A stretch of 64,000 bases of DNA from Colivivens sp964452915 (GTDB taxonomy: Bacteria > Bacteroidota > Bacteroidia > Bacteroidales > Bacteroidaceae). This document shows, piece by piece, positions 9,424-17,677 of this stretch (position 1 is its first letter; each line of letters opens with the position of its first letter). Position numbers and translations under genes: made by a program. The notes under the pieces are model-generated. The model ran no database searches, was not told where the DNA came from, and saw only the letters and a program-made list of their open reading frames with translations. The stretch covers positions 1-64,000 of the forward strand of contig CAYVNW010000001.1 of the NCBI GenBank assembly GCA_964452915.1, read 5' to 3'.

Positions 9424-9440
9424 GCATCCTTCCCGGATGC
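9424..9440 (-). terminator. Small hairpin after the AAA-ATPase gene
   Basis: gcatcc (9424-9429) and ggatgc (9435-9440) form a 6-bp stem in the 147 bases between the ATPase stop and the next minus-strand gene. No T-run follows, so support is weak. Confidence 0.25.
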
Positions 9441-9477
9441 GGCCGTCTCCATGCGCTTTATTGCAGCACAGACACTG

Positions 9478-11019
9478 TCACTCTATCTTCCAATCGTCAA
9501 TGCAACGGCGTTCGCGCGAGAAGTTCACACCGACCTTGTAAAGCTTGCGACGGTCGGACGCATAAGGAGCGGCATAGCCGTTCTCGTCAATCTGCCGCAG
9601 GGCGGTGTCGGCATCCTTGTCGTACTTGAACTCGAAGATGTAGATGTAGTCCGGGGTCTTCGCAACCATGTCGATGCGGCCGTCGGAGATAGTACGCTCT
9701 ACATCCACATAAAAGCCGAGGAGCTTCGTAACAAGGTAGAACGCGTTCTGGAAGTAAAGTTCGGAGTCGCCTACCACACGATAGTCGGTATCAGCGAACA
9801 ACGACGACATGCGCTTCATGAACTCCGCAAGCTTACCCTGCCTCAACTCACGTACGAAGTTGCCTATGAACATAGAACTTGGCTTGCCATCCACATGGGT
9901 GTAGAACGGCAGCAGGTAATTAGTGAATCCCTCCTCAACCTCCTCGTTCGGATAGCCGAGGGTGTATGTCTTGAACTCCTCGTCATAATCCTTTATGGTC
10001 AGGTAGCCGCTCTGGTAGATTACCGGAATAGGACTCTCCCCTATCGAGTCGACAGAGTTCAGAAAGTCCGACGTGACTTGTTCCTCCGTGAGATCAGGCA
10101 GACGGAATTTGTCATGCTGCAACAAGCGCACAAGGAAGGTCGGAGTGCCAGTCTCGAACCAGTAACTGCCAAACTCCCCAGTGGCAAATGTATTGAGCAA
10201 GCTGAACGTATTGTATATATCCGTGCCATGCTGACGGAAGTGATAACCATCATAACGCCGTTTCAAACGGGCACAGGCATCATTATAGCTGATTCCGTTT
10301 ACGTCGGCTACTGTCTGGATCCCCTCCTCGAAACAGGCATGCATCTCCTGTTCGGTTATGCCGCAGACAGTCTGGTAGCGAGCGTCCATGGAGATGTCGA
10401 CAAGGTTGTTCAGGTCGCTGAACACGCTCACCTTGCCGAACTTCGTCACACCGGTGAGGAATGCGAAGCGGATATACTGGTCACACGACTTCAACGCACC
10501 ATAGAACGCCTTCAGAATATTGCGGTAGGAGTCTTGCAGCGCATCATCGCCGATCGCCTGCAGCATCGGCTTGTCGTACTCGTCGACAAGGATCACCACA
10601 CGCCGGCCCTCTGCCTTGCACGTTCGCCGGATCACACCCTCAAAGCGTTGCGAGAGCGTTACCTCATTGGGATTTCTGCCATAGCGTTCCTCGAATTCCG
10701 ACAGGAACAGATTGAGGCGTTGTTCAAGCACCTCCTTCGAGTCGTACTTGTCAGTGTTAAGGTCGAGATGCAGTATCGGATAAGACATCCAGTCGGTCTC
10801 CAAACGTTCCAAGGCAAGACCTTTGAACAAGTCGCGCTTACCTTCAAAGTAGGCGTGCATGGCGCTTACAAGCAGCGACTTGCCGAACCTGCGGGGTCGG
10901 CTGAGGAAGTAATACCTTCCCTCGCTGGCAAGCTTGTATATCAACGCTGTCTTGTCGACATACACATAACCATCGCAGACTAAACTCTCAAAATTCTGTA
11001 TTCCTATAGGGTATTTCAT
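9478..11019 (-). CDS. AAA-ATPase-like protein with C-terminal PD-(D/E)XK nuclease domain
   Basis: 513 residues. It begins MKYPIGIQNFESLVCDGYVYVDKT, the hallmark of the AAA-ATPase-like/DUF1703 family common in Bacteroidetes. The P-loop-like segment is RPRRFGKSLL near residue 45, a Walker B-like VVILVDEYDKP lies near residue 160, and the C-terminus holds the nuclease-like motif GRIDMVAKTPDYIYIFEFKYDKDA (Asp, then E-x-K). I start at 11019 and not at the upstream ATG at 11055, because the -7 box at 11044-11051 would put the transcript start below 11055. Cellular role is unknown; members have been suspected to be selfish or defence-linked. It is flanked by unrelated genes. Confidence 0.8.
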   Translation of the reverse strand: MKYPIGIQNFESLVCDGYVYVDKTALIYKLASEGRYYFLSRPRRFGKSLLVSAMHAYFEGKRDLFKGLALERLETDWMSYPILHLDLNTDKYDSKEVLEQRLNLFLSEFEERYGRNPNEVTLSQRFEGVIRRTCKAEGRRVVILVDEYDKPMLQAIGDDALQDSYRNILKAFYGALKSCDQYIRFAFLTGVTKFGKVSVFSDLNNLVDISMDARYQTVCGITEQEMHACFEEGIQTVADVNGISYNDACARLKRRYDGYHFRQHGTDIYNTFSLLNTFATGEFGSYWFETGTPTFLVRLLQHDKFRLPDLTEEQVTSDFLNSVDSIGESPIPVIYQSGYLTIKDYDEEFKTYTLGYPNEEVEEGFTNYLLPFYTHVDGKPSSMFIGNFVRELRQGKLAEFMKRMSSLFADTDYRVVGDSELYFQNAFYLVTKLLGFYVDVERTISDGRIDMVAKTPDYIYIFEFKYDKDADTALRQIDENGYAAPYASDRRKLYKVGVNFSRERRCIDDWKIE

Positions 11020-11043
11020 AACCGTGTGTCTGTTTCTCGATTG

Positions 11044-11051
11044 CAAAGATA
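11044..11051 (-). promoter_or_regulatory. -7 box of the AAA-ATPase gene
   Basis: TATCTTTG on the minus strand, with a partial -33 (TCTG, 11074-11071) 19 bases upstream. Transcription would start just upstream of the ATG at 11019. Confidence 0.55.
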
Positions 11052-11103
11052 GCAAAAGATATTCAATAATCAGAATTTATAGGCAATGATTTTCTTGTGA
11101 CAA

Positions 11104-11856
11104 TCATTTGAAAAGGTATTGTCCCTTATTCTTTGTGAACGCGCCCCATTCTATGGCGTGGGTCGGACAAGCATGATAACAACGCATGCACTGCACACAT
11201 CGGGAGTTCCACACAGGATGTTTGGAATGGTCAAGCTTTATATTATGAAACGCACAAGAAGTCACACACTTACCACAGCCGACACATTTATCTGTCGACT
11301 TGAACAAACGTGGAGTTATAAGGCAATAGTTGAATAACGGACGTATGATTTTGCTTTTTATCCACGCAAACCGTCCGGGGATGGTATCAAACCCTCCTCG
11401 TCCGTCAACAATATCCTCTACGATTTGCTCTACCCGCACATGCGCCGCCGCAACCTTGCGTCGTTCACGGTCGACAGGGTCTGTATCAAATCCAGGCAGA
11501 CAGACATACGACTCTGGCATTACGACCGCTCTGCCAAGCATGCAGTACCAACCTTTTTTAGCCACGTCTTTACAAAAAATGCTGCCGGTCATCCCTGTAT
11601 CGTCGCCGCAAGTAACAACAAAATACACATACGACACATTCTCCACTTCAATCTGTCGGATAAACGTCTCGACAAAAGTAGGAACCCCCCAGGCATAGCA
11701 TGGAAATATAAAGCCCAAGCGCTCACGCTCACGCAATACATAATGTTTGTCACTACTGAATTCATCCGGAATAAACTTAAGACTATCATTCAATCCATTA
11801 GCGACATATTGGGCGACCCAAGCCGAGTTACCTGTCCCCGAGAAATAGAAAATCAT
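11104..11856 (-). CDS. EFR1-type flavodoxin-ferredoxin fusion protein
   Basis: 250 residues. The N-terminal half is flavodoxin-like, opening with the FMN phosphate loop FYFSGTGNSAWVA and continuing with GFIFPCYAWGVP and VTCGDD. The C-terminal 70 residues carry two 4Fe-4S motifs, CVGCGKCVTSC and CVQCMRCYHACP. EFR1 proteins are presumed low-potential electron carriers in anaerobes; partners are not known. It follows corA by 18 bases on the same strand and is probably co-transcribed with it, without an obvious functional link. Confidence 0.85.
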   Translation of the reverse strand: MIFYFSGTGNSAWVAQYVANGLNDSLKFIPDEFSSDKHYVLRERERLGFIFPCYAWGVPTFVETFIRQIEVENVSYVYFVVTCGDDTGMTGSIFCKDVAKKGWYCMLGRAVVMPESYVCLPGFDTDPVDRERRKVAAAHVRVEQIVEDIVDGRGGFDTIPGRFAWIKSKIIRPLFNYCLITPRLFKSTDKCVGCGKCVTSCAFHNIKLDHSKHPVWNSRCVQCMRCYHACPTHAIEWGAFTKNKGQYLFK

Positions 11857-11874
11857 ACGTAACGTCGGTCAAAA

Positions 11875-12801
11875 TCACAACCACTGCCTCTTCCTAAAGT
11901 AAATCCACCCGATAACAGTAATGATGATTGAAATAATTATCGCTATAGGGAATCCCCATTTATTATTCTCCATACCATTAATCAAGTTCATACCAAAGAG
12001 ACTTGCAACCAAAGTAGGCAACATGATAATCATGTTCAAGCTCGTCAACAGACGCATCACACGGTTCATGTTGTTATTAATCAAGTTGGCATAGGTGTCC
12101 ATAGTAGAATCAAGGATGTTGGTATAGATAGCAGTCATCTCCCTCGCCTGTTGCATCTCAATATTTACGTCCTCAATCAGCTCTGCGTCCAAATCATCGA
12201 CAGGCAGGCGGAATTTCAGTTTGCTTAGCAAGGTCTCGTTACCCCGAATGGATGTAGCGAAATAAGTCAGACTGTCCTGTAAGCGTGACAAAGCCGTCAG
12301 ATCCCTATTGTCGATGTCGCGGTCAAGACTTCGCTTCGCTTTCTCTATGAGTCCGTTAACCTGTTTCAGGTACTTCAGATACCATACGCTGGCACTAAGG
12401 AACAAACGGAACACAAGGTCCGTAGCATCGATAAATCCTTCTTTTCTACGTTGCTGGTGACTAATAAAATCGAGCATCATCTTAGTTTCCTGATTGCACA
12501 CAGATATGATCTTGTCATCTTTAATGAGTACACCAAGCGGAATAGTAGTGTACGGGCTGCGGCTCGCGATCGTTTTCTGATGGGGAATACGAATAATTAT
12601 CATCAGCCACCCTTCATCATAGTCGTAACGGGCACGCTCATCTGTATCTGAAATGTCCTCAAGGAAATAGTCTGGGATATGAAGATCTTCAACAAGGTAT
12701 CTTACATCATCTTCCACAGGGCATGTTACTTGAATCCAACATCCTGACTCCCATTCGTCAAGACGTGTAATGCCCTTATTAAAATTCCAATAAGTATGCA
12801 T
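11875..12801 (-). CDS. corA: CorA-family magnesium transporter
   Basis: 308 residues. A cytoplasmic N-terminal domain (with EDISDTDERARYDYDEGW) is followed by the long helix and two C-terminal membrane segments; the signature GMN lies in ASLFGMNLING near residue 270, and the protein ends in a basic tail, YFRKRQWL, as CorA proteins do. It forms a pentameric channel for Mg2+ (sometimes Co2+ or Ni2+) in the inner membrane. The leader is long: the best promoter box lies about 190 bases upstream. A short degraded copy of its central part lies at 13465-13550. Confidence 0.88.
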   Translation of the reverse strand: MHTYWNFNKGITRLDEWESGCWIQVTCPVEDDVRYLVEDLHIPDYFLEDISDTDERARYDYDEGWLMIIIRIPHQKTIASRSPYTTIPLGVLIKDDKIISVCNQETKMMLDFISHQQRRKEGFIDATDLVFRLFLSASVWYLKYLKQVNGLIEKAKRSLDRDIDNRDLTALSRLQDSLTYFATSIRGNETLLSKLKFRLPVDDLDAELIEDVNIEMQQAREMTAIYTNILDSTMDTYANLINNNMNRVMRLLTSLNMIIMLPTLVASLFGMNLINGMENNKWGFPIAIIISIIITVIGWIYFRKRQWL

Positions 12802-12997
12802 AAGTTCAAACTCTTTTTTCTGTTATACAACCAACTGTATATGCAATACGCATTTACACAGTCATTTTATAAAAAGGCGGAAAGAGTCCGAACTTACTGT
12901 ACTTCTGTCTGAGACTCCATCCTATCAACTATTAAAGTTATTCGCCGGATAGTCGTCCATAAAAATTACACTTGTATTGATTTCGGTTGCAAAGATA
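12802..12997 (-). promoter_or_regulatory. Long leader and -7 box of corA
   Basis: TATCTTTG on the minus strand at 12997-12990 fits the -7 consensus; no good -33 is seen. Transcription from it gives a leader of about 180 bases. I looked for a magnesium (M-box) riboswitch and could not recognise its conserved segments; the leader has short inverted repeats only. Confidence 0.4.
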
Positions 12998-13464
12998 ATG
13001 AAAATTTAAAAAACTGATGTCATTACATCCACTTTTTTTATTGTGACACACTTATTTGATGCCTGTAGTAGAGTCCGACAATAAAAATGGTTGAGCACAA
13101 TCACCAATCTATATAAAAACAGAAGGCAAATCATAGTTGACTTAATACAGAGTTACTTTACACCGAATTAACAATTAAAGCATAATAGGAAAAGATGAAA
13201 AGTAAAAAATCAAGTCACAAATTATGCAGCAAGGAATTCACTCTTAATGTACTGCACGTTCATAGCGGGCCCAATTGCGTAGCATAGCACACCCCACACC
13301 GTAATCTCAATAACATCGTTGTCACAGAGCGTTAAACTACACAATCAAAAACGTTAAACTACACGTCTTGGCATCGTTTGGCATTTGCCATACAACCGTT
13401 TGGCATTTGCCAAACGACACGCGAACGCGCGTTTACAGAGGAAAAGATAGGCAATACCAAAGTG
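12998..13464. other. Intergenic region with short repeats
   Basis: No gene is seen. The stretch is AT-rich to about 13240. Between 13330 and 13416 it holds two kinds of short direct repeat, listed separately. Confidence 0.5.
13330..13416. repeat. Paired direct repeats and a perfect palindrome
   Basis: cgttaaactacac occurs at 13330-13342 and 13352-13364 (22-base period). cgtttggcatttgcca occurs at 13375-13390 and 13397-13412 (again a 22-base period). The second copy is extended into a perfect 20-base palindrome, cgtttggca-tt-tgccaaacg, 13397-13416. Two adjacent repeat types with the same 22-base period look like an operator or a degraded mobile-element end. Confidence 0.6.
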
Positions 13465-13550
13465 ACCCTTGTATGCGGCTGATGGCTAATAAAATCGAGC
13501 ATCATCTCCGATGCAGTGATGCAGTATTACGATACAAGATCGTGCTCACG
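13465..13550 (-). pseudogene. Remnant of a corA-like gene
   Basis: On the minus strand the stretch reads ...HDLVS-stop-YCITASEMMLDFISHQP, which aligns with KIISVCNQETKMMLDFISHQQ of the intact CorA. Twenty-two bases (13486-13507) are identical to corA at 12461-12482. An in-frame stop and the loss of everything else show it is dead. Third-position and amino-acid differences suggest it came from a related, not identical, corA. Confidence 0.6.
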
Positions 13551-13551
13551 T

Positions 13552-14249
13552 TCATGGGCACACCGGCCGAATACACCTGCCTCCATAACGATAGCTGATA
13601 CCACAGGTATGGCTGCCGGAAGTGAAGTACATAGCATAAGCGTAACCAGGATCCGAAGTATAGAGAGTACTTGTCCAATAATAGCCCTCAACGCCCTTAC
13701 CTTCAAGGTTCGACCCATTGCGCCTGCCTGCAGCAGGCAAGAATATAGTAGCCCCACTCGGTCCTTTAATTCTGTAGCCCTTCACACCATACCAAGTGTC
13801 CCATGTCCACGTACATTTTTCTTTCAGCTCATTAAACTCTTTTAAAGTTGGCATACGCCAATTACCTCCACATTTTACTTTTACCACATCGTCGTTCGCA
13901 TCAAGAACCGACTTACCGTCCGAGACATTGTATTTGCTCCACTGCACATTATCCGACGAATTTCCACTAAGGTAGTAAGGTGCAGTATTCCAATTGTAGT
14001 TCCAAGAACTGCCTAACGAGGCGAAGTCTCACCCCACGCATAGTAGTTGCCTGCCCCTTCCGGATTTAATGACCCTAAATTGCAGGTCGCCCACTTAACA
14101 CTAAGTCCAAGGTCAACACCCACATACGTTGCGGATCCGGTTACTACATTATTACTTTCATTATCATCATCGTCAGAGTCACACGAGACGCAGACTCCTA
14201 TCGGCATTAACATTAATGCCGCATAAATAAGCTTTTGATTTTTATACAT
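13552..14249 (-). pseudogene. Frameshifted FISUMP-domain lipoprotein
   Basis: Paralogue of the protein at 2732-3439. The first part (14249-14013) gives a lipoprotein signal (MPIGVCVSC) and VGVDLGLSVKWATCNLG...YYAWGETSPR, then a stop. In another frame the sequence continues at once with GSSWNYNWNTAPYYLSGN...VQWSKYN, matching the paralogue's DSWNYDWDTTPYSLS, and runs to GRCIRPVCP. The whole span is 698 bases; adding back one base near 14013-14016 restores a frame of 232 residues. It is either a recent single-base deletion or a sequencing error. It lies 15 bases after the sugar-kinase gene on the same strand. Confidence 0.8.
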
Positions 14250-14264
14250 CTATATTATTTGCTT

Positions 14265-15098
14265 TTATGAATGGAATGCAACAAGTCCTTGCATAGGCGA
14301 GCGAGCGATACTACCCACATGCAAGCACAATGACTTCGCAGCCTCACGCAGTTCTGATTCATATACCCAAGCGATTGAGCCGACAAAATGTACAGACAGT
14401 GCGTCGCGGTGATAGTTTCTTACATTACGAATGAAGAACTGTGAGAAACAATCAACAAGAAACCGGTGTATTTCTTCGTCGTCACGGTGGGCTTGACAGA
14501 ATTGCGAGACTTGTCCCAAGAACCTGTTTGCCATCGGTTCACGATACACCTTATTAATAATATAAGGAACATCAAGGTGAGTCTCCTCATAAAACGCATT
14601 GCAAACAGACAGTGGAAACTGCTGTTTTACGATGTCTCCTACCAACCGTCTTCCTATATACGCCGCACTTCCTTCATCACCCAATATATATCCCAATGGA
14701 GGGATGTTCGCCATTATCCTTTGCCCATCATAATAACACGAGTTTGCGCCGGTACCCAAGATGCAGGCAATACCTTCTGAATGTTGACACATAGCACGTG
14801 CAGCACCCAGCATGTCTCCCTCCGCTTCAACCTTGACAGAGTCACCGAGCACGGCATGCAATGCGGTAGCGATCACAGGCGACTTCTCTCTCGTACATCC
14901 GGCTCCATAAAAAAAGGCCTCATCCACAGCATACGTCTTGCGAAGCTGAGGCATGAGTTCCTTTTCAATTATTCCTTTTATTGTTTCTGCAGACTGATGG
15001 AACGGGTTGATACCTTGAGTAGAGACAATAGTCGTATCTCCACCCTCCATCAAGCACCAATCGGTCTTAGTAGACCCACTGTCGGCTATAAGCTTCAT
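14265..15098 (-). CDS. BadF/BadG-type ATPase, probable N-acetylglucosamine kinase
   Basis: 277 residues of the ASKHA fold. The phosphate-1 loop is MKLIADSGSTKTDW at the N-terminus, and ACILGTGANSCYYDG near residue 112 and GYILGDEGSAAYIGRR near residue 137 are the second phosphate loop and the family's GDEGS block. In this family the reaction is ATP-dependent phosphorylation of an amino sugar such as GlcNAc, recycling cell-wall or dietary sugar. Its start overlaps the end of the mannose-1-phosphate guanylyltransferase gene by 4 bases, so both are translated from one message; together they point to sugar activation. Substrate is inferred. Confidence 0.75.
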   Translation of the reverse strand: MKLIADSGSTKTDWCLMEGGDTTIVSTQGINPFHQSAETIKGIIEKELMPQLRKTYAVDEAFFYGAGCTREKSPVIATALHAVLGDSVKVEAEGDMLGAARAMCQHSEGIACILGTGANSCYYDGQRIMANIPPLGYILGDEGSAAYIGRRLVGDIVKQQFPLSVCNAFYEETHLDVPYIINKVYREPMANRFLGQVSQFCQAHRDDEEIHRFLVDCFSQFFIRNVRNYHRDALSVHFVGSIAWVYESELREAAKSLCLHVGSIARSPMQGLVAFHS

Positions 15099-16156
15099 TC
15101 AGCGCTAAACTCCTTTATACGTTGTTCCTCAGAAAGTTTGCAAATGAGCAACGTGCCGTCTTTTTCAGCAATAATATACCCATCGAGTCCTTGCACCACA
15201 ACTCTGCGTTCCTCGCTTGTATGAACGATACAATTTTTAGTTTCGTGCAATTCAATCCTTGGTCCTATCTTTGCGTTACCATTTTCATCCTTTTTGGCAA
15301 GCGTCATAAGCGAGCCCCATGTACCGACATCACTCCAGCCGAAGTCGGCAGGGAACACATATATTTCCTCAGCCTTCTCCATGACAGCATAGTCGATAGA
15401 TATGCTCTTGCATTGCGGGTAACAAGCGTCAATCTTCTCCTGCTCCTCAGCAGTTCCGTAATAAGGCAGTAAAGCTTCGAACACGTGCGACACCTCCGGT
15501 TCATAATAGCGTAAAGCCTGTACAATAGTCTCCACGTTCCACACGAAGATACCCGAATTCCAGAAAAACTCTGCCTGCTTCACATACCGTTTCGCAGTCT
15601 CAAGGTCGGGTTTCTCCCTAAATTGGTCAACTCGGTAAATCTGCTTATTTCGCAACGACGGTGAAGAAAGATCAGCTTGAATATAGCCATATCCGGTTTC
15701 CGGTCGGGTTGGATGCATGCCAAGAGTTACAATAGCATCAGTTTCAGCAGTAAACTGAAGTGCAGACGTAATGACACGCTTAAACTCCTCTGTATCAGTC
15801 ACCATGTGGTCGCTTGGTGTGACAACCAAATTAGCCTTAGGATTTTTCTTCTTGATTCGCCAGCTTACATATGCTATACATGGAGCAGTATTACGCCGGC
15901 AAGGTTCGAGCAATATATTTTCAGCCGGAACTTCCGGAAGTTGTTCCTTTACAATATCCACATATTGCTTGGAAGTGACAACCCAAACATTTTCATTAGG
16001 TACAATTCCCTTGAAACGGTCGAGGGTTAGTTGGATGAAAGTTCTTCCACAGCCCATCACATCAATAAATTGTTTTGGACATTCGGGAGTGCTCATGGGC
16101 CAGAATCGACTACCGACACCACCAGCCATAATAACCAAGTTACTGTTCTTGTTCAT
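15095..16156 (-). CDS. manC: Mannose-1-phosphate guanylyltransferase
   Basis: 353 residues. Makes GDP-mannose from mannose-1-phosphate and GTP for surface polysaccharides and glycoproteins. The nucleotidyltransferase signature is IMAGGVGSRFWPMSTPECPKQF near residue 9; VTPSDHMV near residue 112, FREKPD near 177 and FFWNSGIFVW near 193 are the usual sugar-nucleotide pyrophosphorylase blocks. The isomerase domain found in two-domain ManC/AlgA proteins is absent; this is the short form. A consensus promoter lies 20 bases upstream, embedded in the terminator of rpsP. Confidence 0.85.
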   Translation of the reverse strand: MNKNSNLVIMAGGVGSRFWPMSTPECPKQFIDVMGCGRTFIQLTLDRFKGIVPNENVWVVTSKQYVDIVKEQLPEVPAENILLEPCRRNTAPCIAYVSWRIKKKNPKANLVVTPSDHMVTDTEEFKRVITSALQFTAETDAIVTLGMHPTRPETGYGYIQADLSSPSLRNKQIYRVDQFREKPDLETAKRYVKQAEFFWNSGIFVWNVETIVQALRYYEPEVSHVFEALLPYYGTAEEQEKIDACYPQCKSISIDYAVMEKAEEIYVFPADFGWSDVGTWGSLMTLAKKDENGNAKIGPRIELHETKNCIVHTSEERRVVVQGLDGYIIAEKDGTLLICKLSEEQRIKEFSAE

Positions 16157-16178
16157 ACATATTTTGGATTAAGTGATG

Positions 16179-16209
16179 CAAAGATAAAAAAAAGACGGTT
16201 AACTGCAAA
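16179..16209 (-). promoter_or_regulatory. Promoter of manC
   Basis: On the minus strand, TTTG (16209-16206), 19 bases, TATCTTTG (16186-16179): an exact match to the Bacteroidetes consensus. The -33 box lies in the loop of the rpsP terminator hairpin. Confidence 0.8.
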
Positions 16210-16221
16210 ACGAGTTAACCG
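16187..16221 (-). terminator. Intrinsic terminator of rpsP, overlapping the manC promoter
   Basis: On the minus strand, cggttaact (16221-16213), an 8-base loop, agttaaccg (16204-16196), then TCTTTTTTTT. This is a 9-bp stem with a strong U-tract. The loop and tract are also the -33 box and spacer of the manC promoter. Confidence 0.75.
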
Positions 16222-16290
16222 ATTTTTTCCCTTTTCGTTTGAACGTGCCCGCCATATTGCCGGTTGACGGCAAAACGGATACACAAAAGA

Positions 16291-16827
16291 TTAAGCCTCT
16301 GCAGGAGTTTCCTCTGCCGGAGTGCCTTCAGCAGCAGGTTCAGCAGCAGGTTCAGCGGCAGCAAGAGCGGCAGCCTTCTTCTCAGCGACTTTCTTTGCTA
16401 TTTCAGCATTCACTTTCTTTTCAGCAGCGAGACGTGCCTCGTAGTCAGCTTTCTTTGCATCAGCAGTCTTACTTGCCTGTGCGGCACGCTTATTCTCTTT
16501 CTCTGTCTTCCATGCATCGAATCTTGCATGAGCTACAGCCTCATCGAACGCACCTTTCTTTACACCTCCAAGGAGATGCTTCATCATGTATACGCCCTCA
16601 GAAGAAAGAATGTTACGCACTGTGTCTGTAGGTTGTGCACCTACCTGTACCCAATAGAGTGCTCTATCGAAGTTCAAATCAATTGTAGCAGGGTTTGTGT
16701 TCGGATTGTATGTACCAATCTTTTCAATGAAGCGGCCATCCCGTGGTGCTCCTGCGTTAGCGATTACGATAGCATAGAACGCATATCCTTTGCGACCGTG
16801 ACGCTGCAATCTAATTTTAGTTGCCAT
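16291..16827 (-). CDS. rpsP: 30S ribosomal protein S16
   Basis: 178 residues. The first 80 are the S16 fold (MATKIRLQRHGRKGYAFYAI, then GRFIEKIGTYNPNTNP and RALYWVQVGAQPTDTVRNIL). The remainder is a Lys- and Ala-rich helix ending in a repeat-like Ala-Glu-Pro tail (EPAAEPAAEGTPAEE), a long extension that is common in Bacteroidetes S16 but absent from the roughly 82-residue E. coli protein. I start at 16827 because the upstream in-frame codons show no S16 similarity and include the promoter. Binds 16S rRNA early in 30S assembly. Confidence 0.92.
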   Translation of the reverse strand: MATKIRLQRHGRKGYAFYAIVIANAGAPRDGRFIEKIGTYNPNTNPATIDLNFDRALYWVQVGAQPTDTVRNILSSEGVYMMKHLLGGVKKGAFDEAVAHARFDAWKTEKENKRAAQASKTADAKKADYEARLAAEKKVNAEIAKKVAEKKAAALAAAEPAAEPAAEGTPAEETPAEA

Positions 16828-16890
16828 TTTCTGTTTGTTTTTGTTTTGTAATTTATGATTTGAATAAGCCGCTATCACGTAACGGCGGTG

Positions 16891-16898
16891 CAAAGGTA
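16891..16898 (-). promoter_or_regulatory. -7 box of rpsP
   Basis: TACCTTTG on the minus strand, about 64 bases before the rpsP start. No clear -33 box. Confidence 0.5.
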
Positions 16899-17020
16899 TG
16901 AAAAAAAATCGATATACGCCACACTCTCCACGAATTTTTCTTATGTATCGCCTCTTGATTGTATTTTGCAAAGCCCATTAGTAAATGTACTTTCAAATGT
17001 CGGCATGCCGACGGCCACAT

Positions 17021-17110
17021 TCCTCTCCGTCATACTGAGGCATGGATGAGTCAGGTGGGGCATAGAGCTATGAGGATCTGCTCCTCCGCTTTGCTACGTC
17101 GGGCCGTGAC
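17021..17110. repeat. Dispersed intergenic repeat, copy 1
   Basis: Begins tcctctccgtcata and matches 40796-40818 at 22 of 23 bases (17021-17043). The far end, with ctcctccgctttgctacgtc around 17083-17102, reads like the opposite arm of the same imperfect inverted element. Related pieces occur near 30660 and 38410. It lies between the divergent rpsP and rnf promoters; nothing else is seen in 16899-17228. Confidence 0.55.
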
Positions 17111-17228
17111 AGAGTCTGCAAAGCCGTGCGTGACTTTGTAACATAGTGAATAGAAGCCAAACGAGGTGATTTTACACACATAACCACAAAAAATCATTGA
17201 GTTAAATTCATGGCAATAAACTTTTTCG

Positions 17229-17236
17229 TATCTTTG
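17229..17236 (+). promoter_or_regulatory. -7 box directly before the rnf operon
   Basis: TATCTTTG, consensus, ends one base before the ATG at 17238. Transcription would begin at or inside the first codons, implying a leaderless message or a slightly later start. No TTTG lies 19-21 bases upstream. Confidence 0.5.
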
Positions 17237-17237
17237 C

Positions 17238-17660
17238 ATGATGAAAGAAAGAATTGAACATAGTGGCATAATTGAGAGAATCACAGGAGACAAGATTGAA
17301 GTACGCATTCTACAGTCATCAGCTTGTAGTGTATGTCAAGCACGCAAACTATGCAACACAGCGGAAAGCAAAGAAAAGATAGTGGAGTGCCGCAACTACG
17401 GCGGAGACTATCATGTAGGTGACCGTGTGCAGGTTTACGGTTCGATGGAGATGGGTAGAGATGCTGTTATCCTGGCATTTGTTGTGCCTCTGGCAATAGT
17501 AGTTGTATGGCTGTTCGTGTCTGTAGGCTGTCTGCATTTGAACGAACTGGCGTCAATAGGCGTGATGGTAGCGCTGCTGACTATATACTACCTTGTCGTT
17601 CATTTCTTCAATCGGCGTATAAGCAGTAGATTCGAATTTCAGATTGAGAAAATTGTGTAA
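17238..17660 (+). CDS. RseC/RnfF-like membrane protein, first gene of the rnf operon
   Basis: 140 residues of the SoxR-reducing system protein RseC family. The N-terminal half has a conserved four-cysteine-type segment (SSACSVCQARKLCNTAESK) that probably binds a metal or cluster; two membrane helices follow (AVILAFVVPLAIVVVWLFV and LASIGVMVALLTIYYLVV). In Bacteroidetes it commonly leads the rnf cluster and is thought to help assemble or reduce the complex. Start could be the ATG at 17238 or 17241; the promoter -7 box ends at 17236. The rnfB gene follows by 17 bases. Confidence 0.8.
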   Translation: MMKERIEHSGIIERITGDKIEVRILQSSACSVCQARKLCNTAESKEKIVECRNYGGDYHVGDRVQVYGSMEMGRDAVILAFVVPLAIVVVWLFVSVGCLHLNELASIGVMVALLTIYYLVVHFFNRRISSRFEFQIEKIV

Positions 17661-17677
17661 AAAAACTTATTTATATT

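Noticed and set aside
9250..10983. 577-codon open frame on the plus strand
   Set aside because: It lies opposite the AAA-ATPase gene, whose protein has clear family motifs. The plus-strand product shows no domain and starts inside another gene.
12802..12990. Magnesium (M-box) riboswitch before corA
   Set aside because: The leader is long enough, but I could not find the conserved core segments.
16291..16400. Low-complexity end of rpsP as an assembly artefact
   Set aside because: Lys/Ala-rich tails with an acidic end are usual for Bacteroidetes S16, and the frame is open to a normal stop and terminator.
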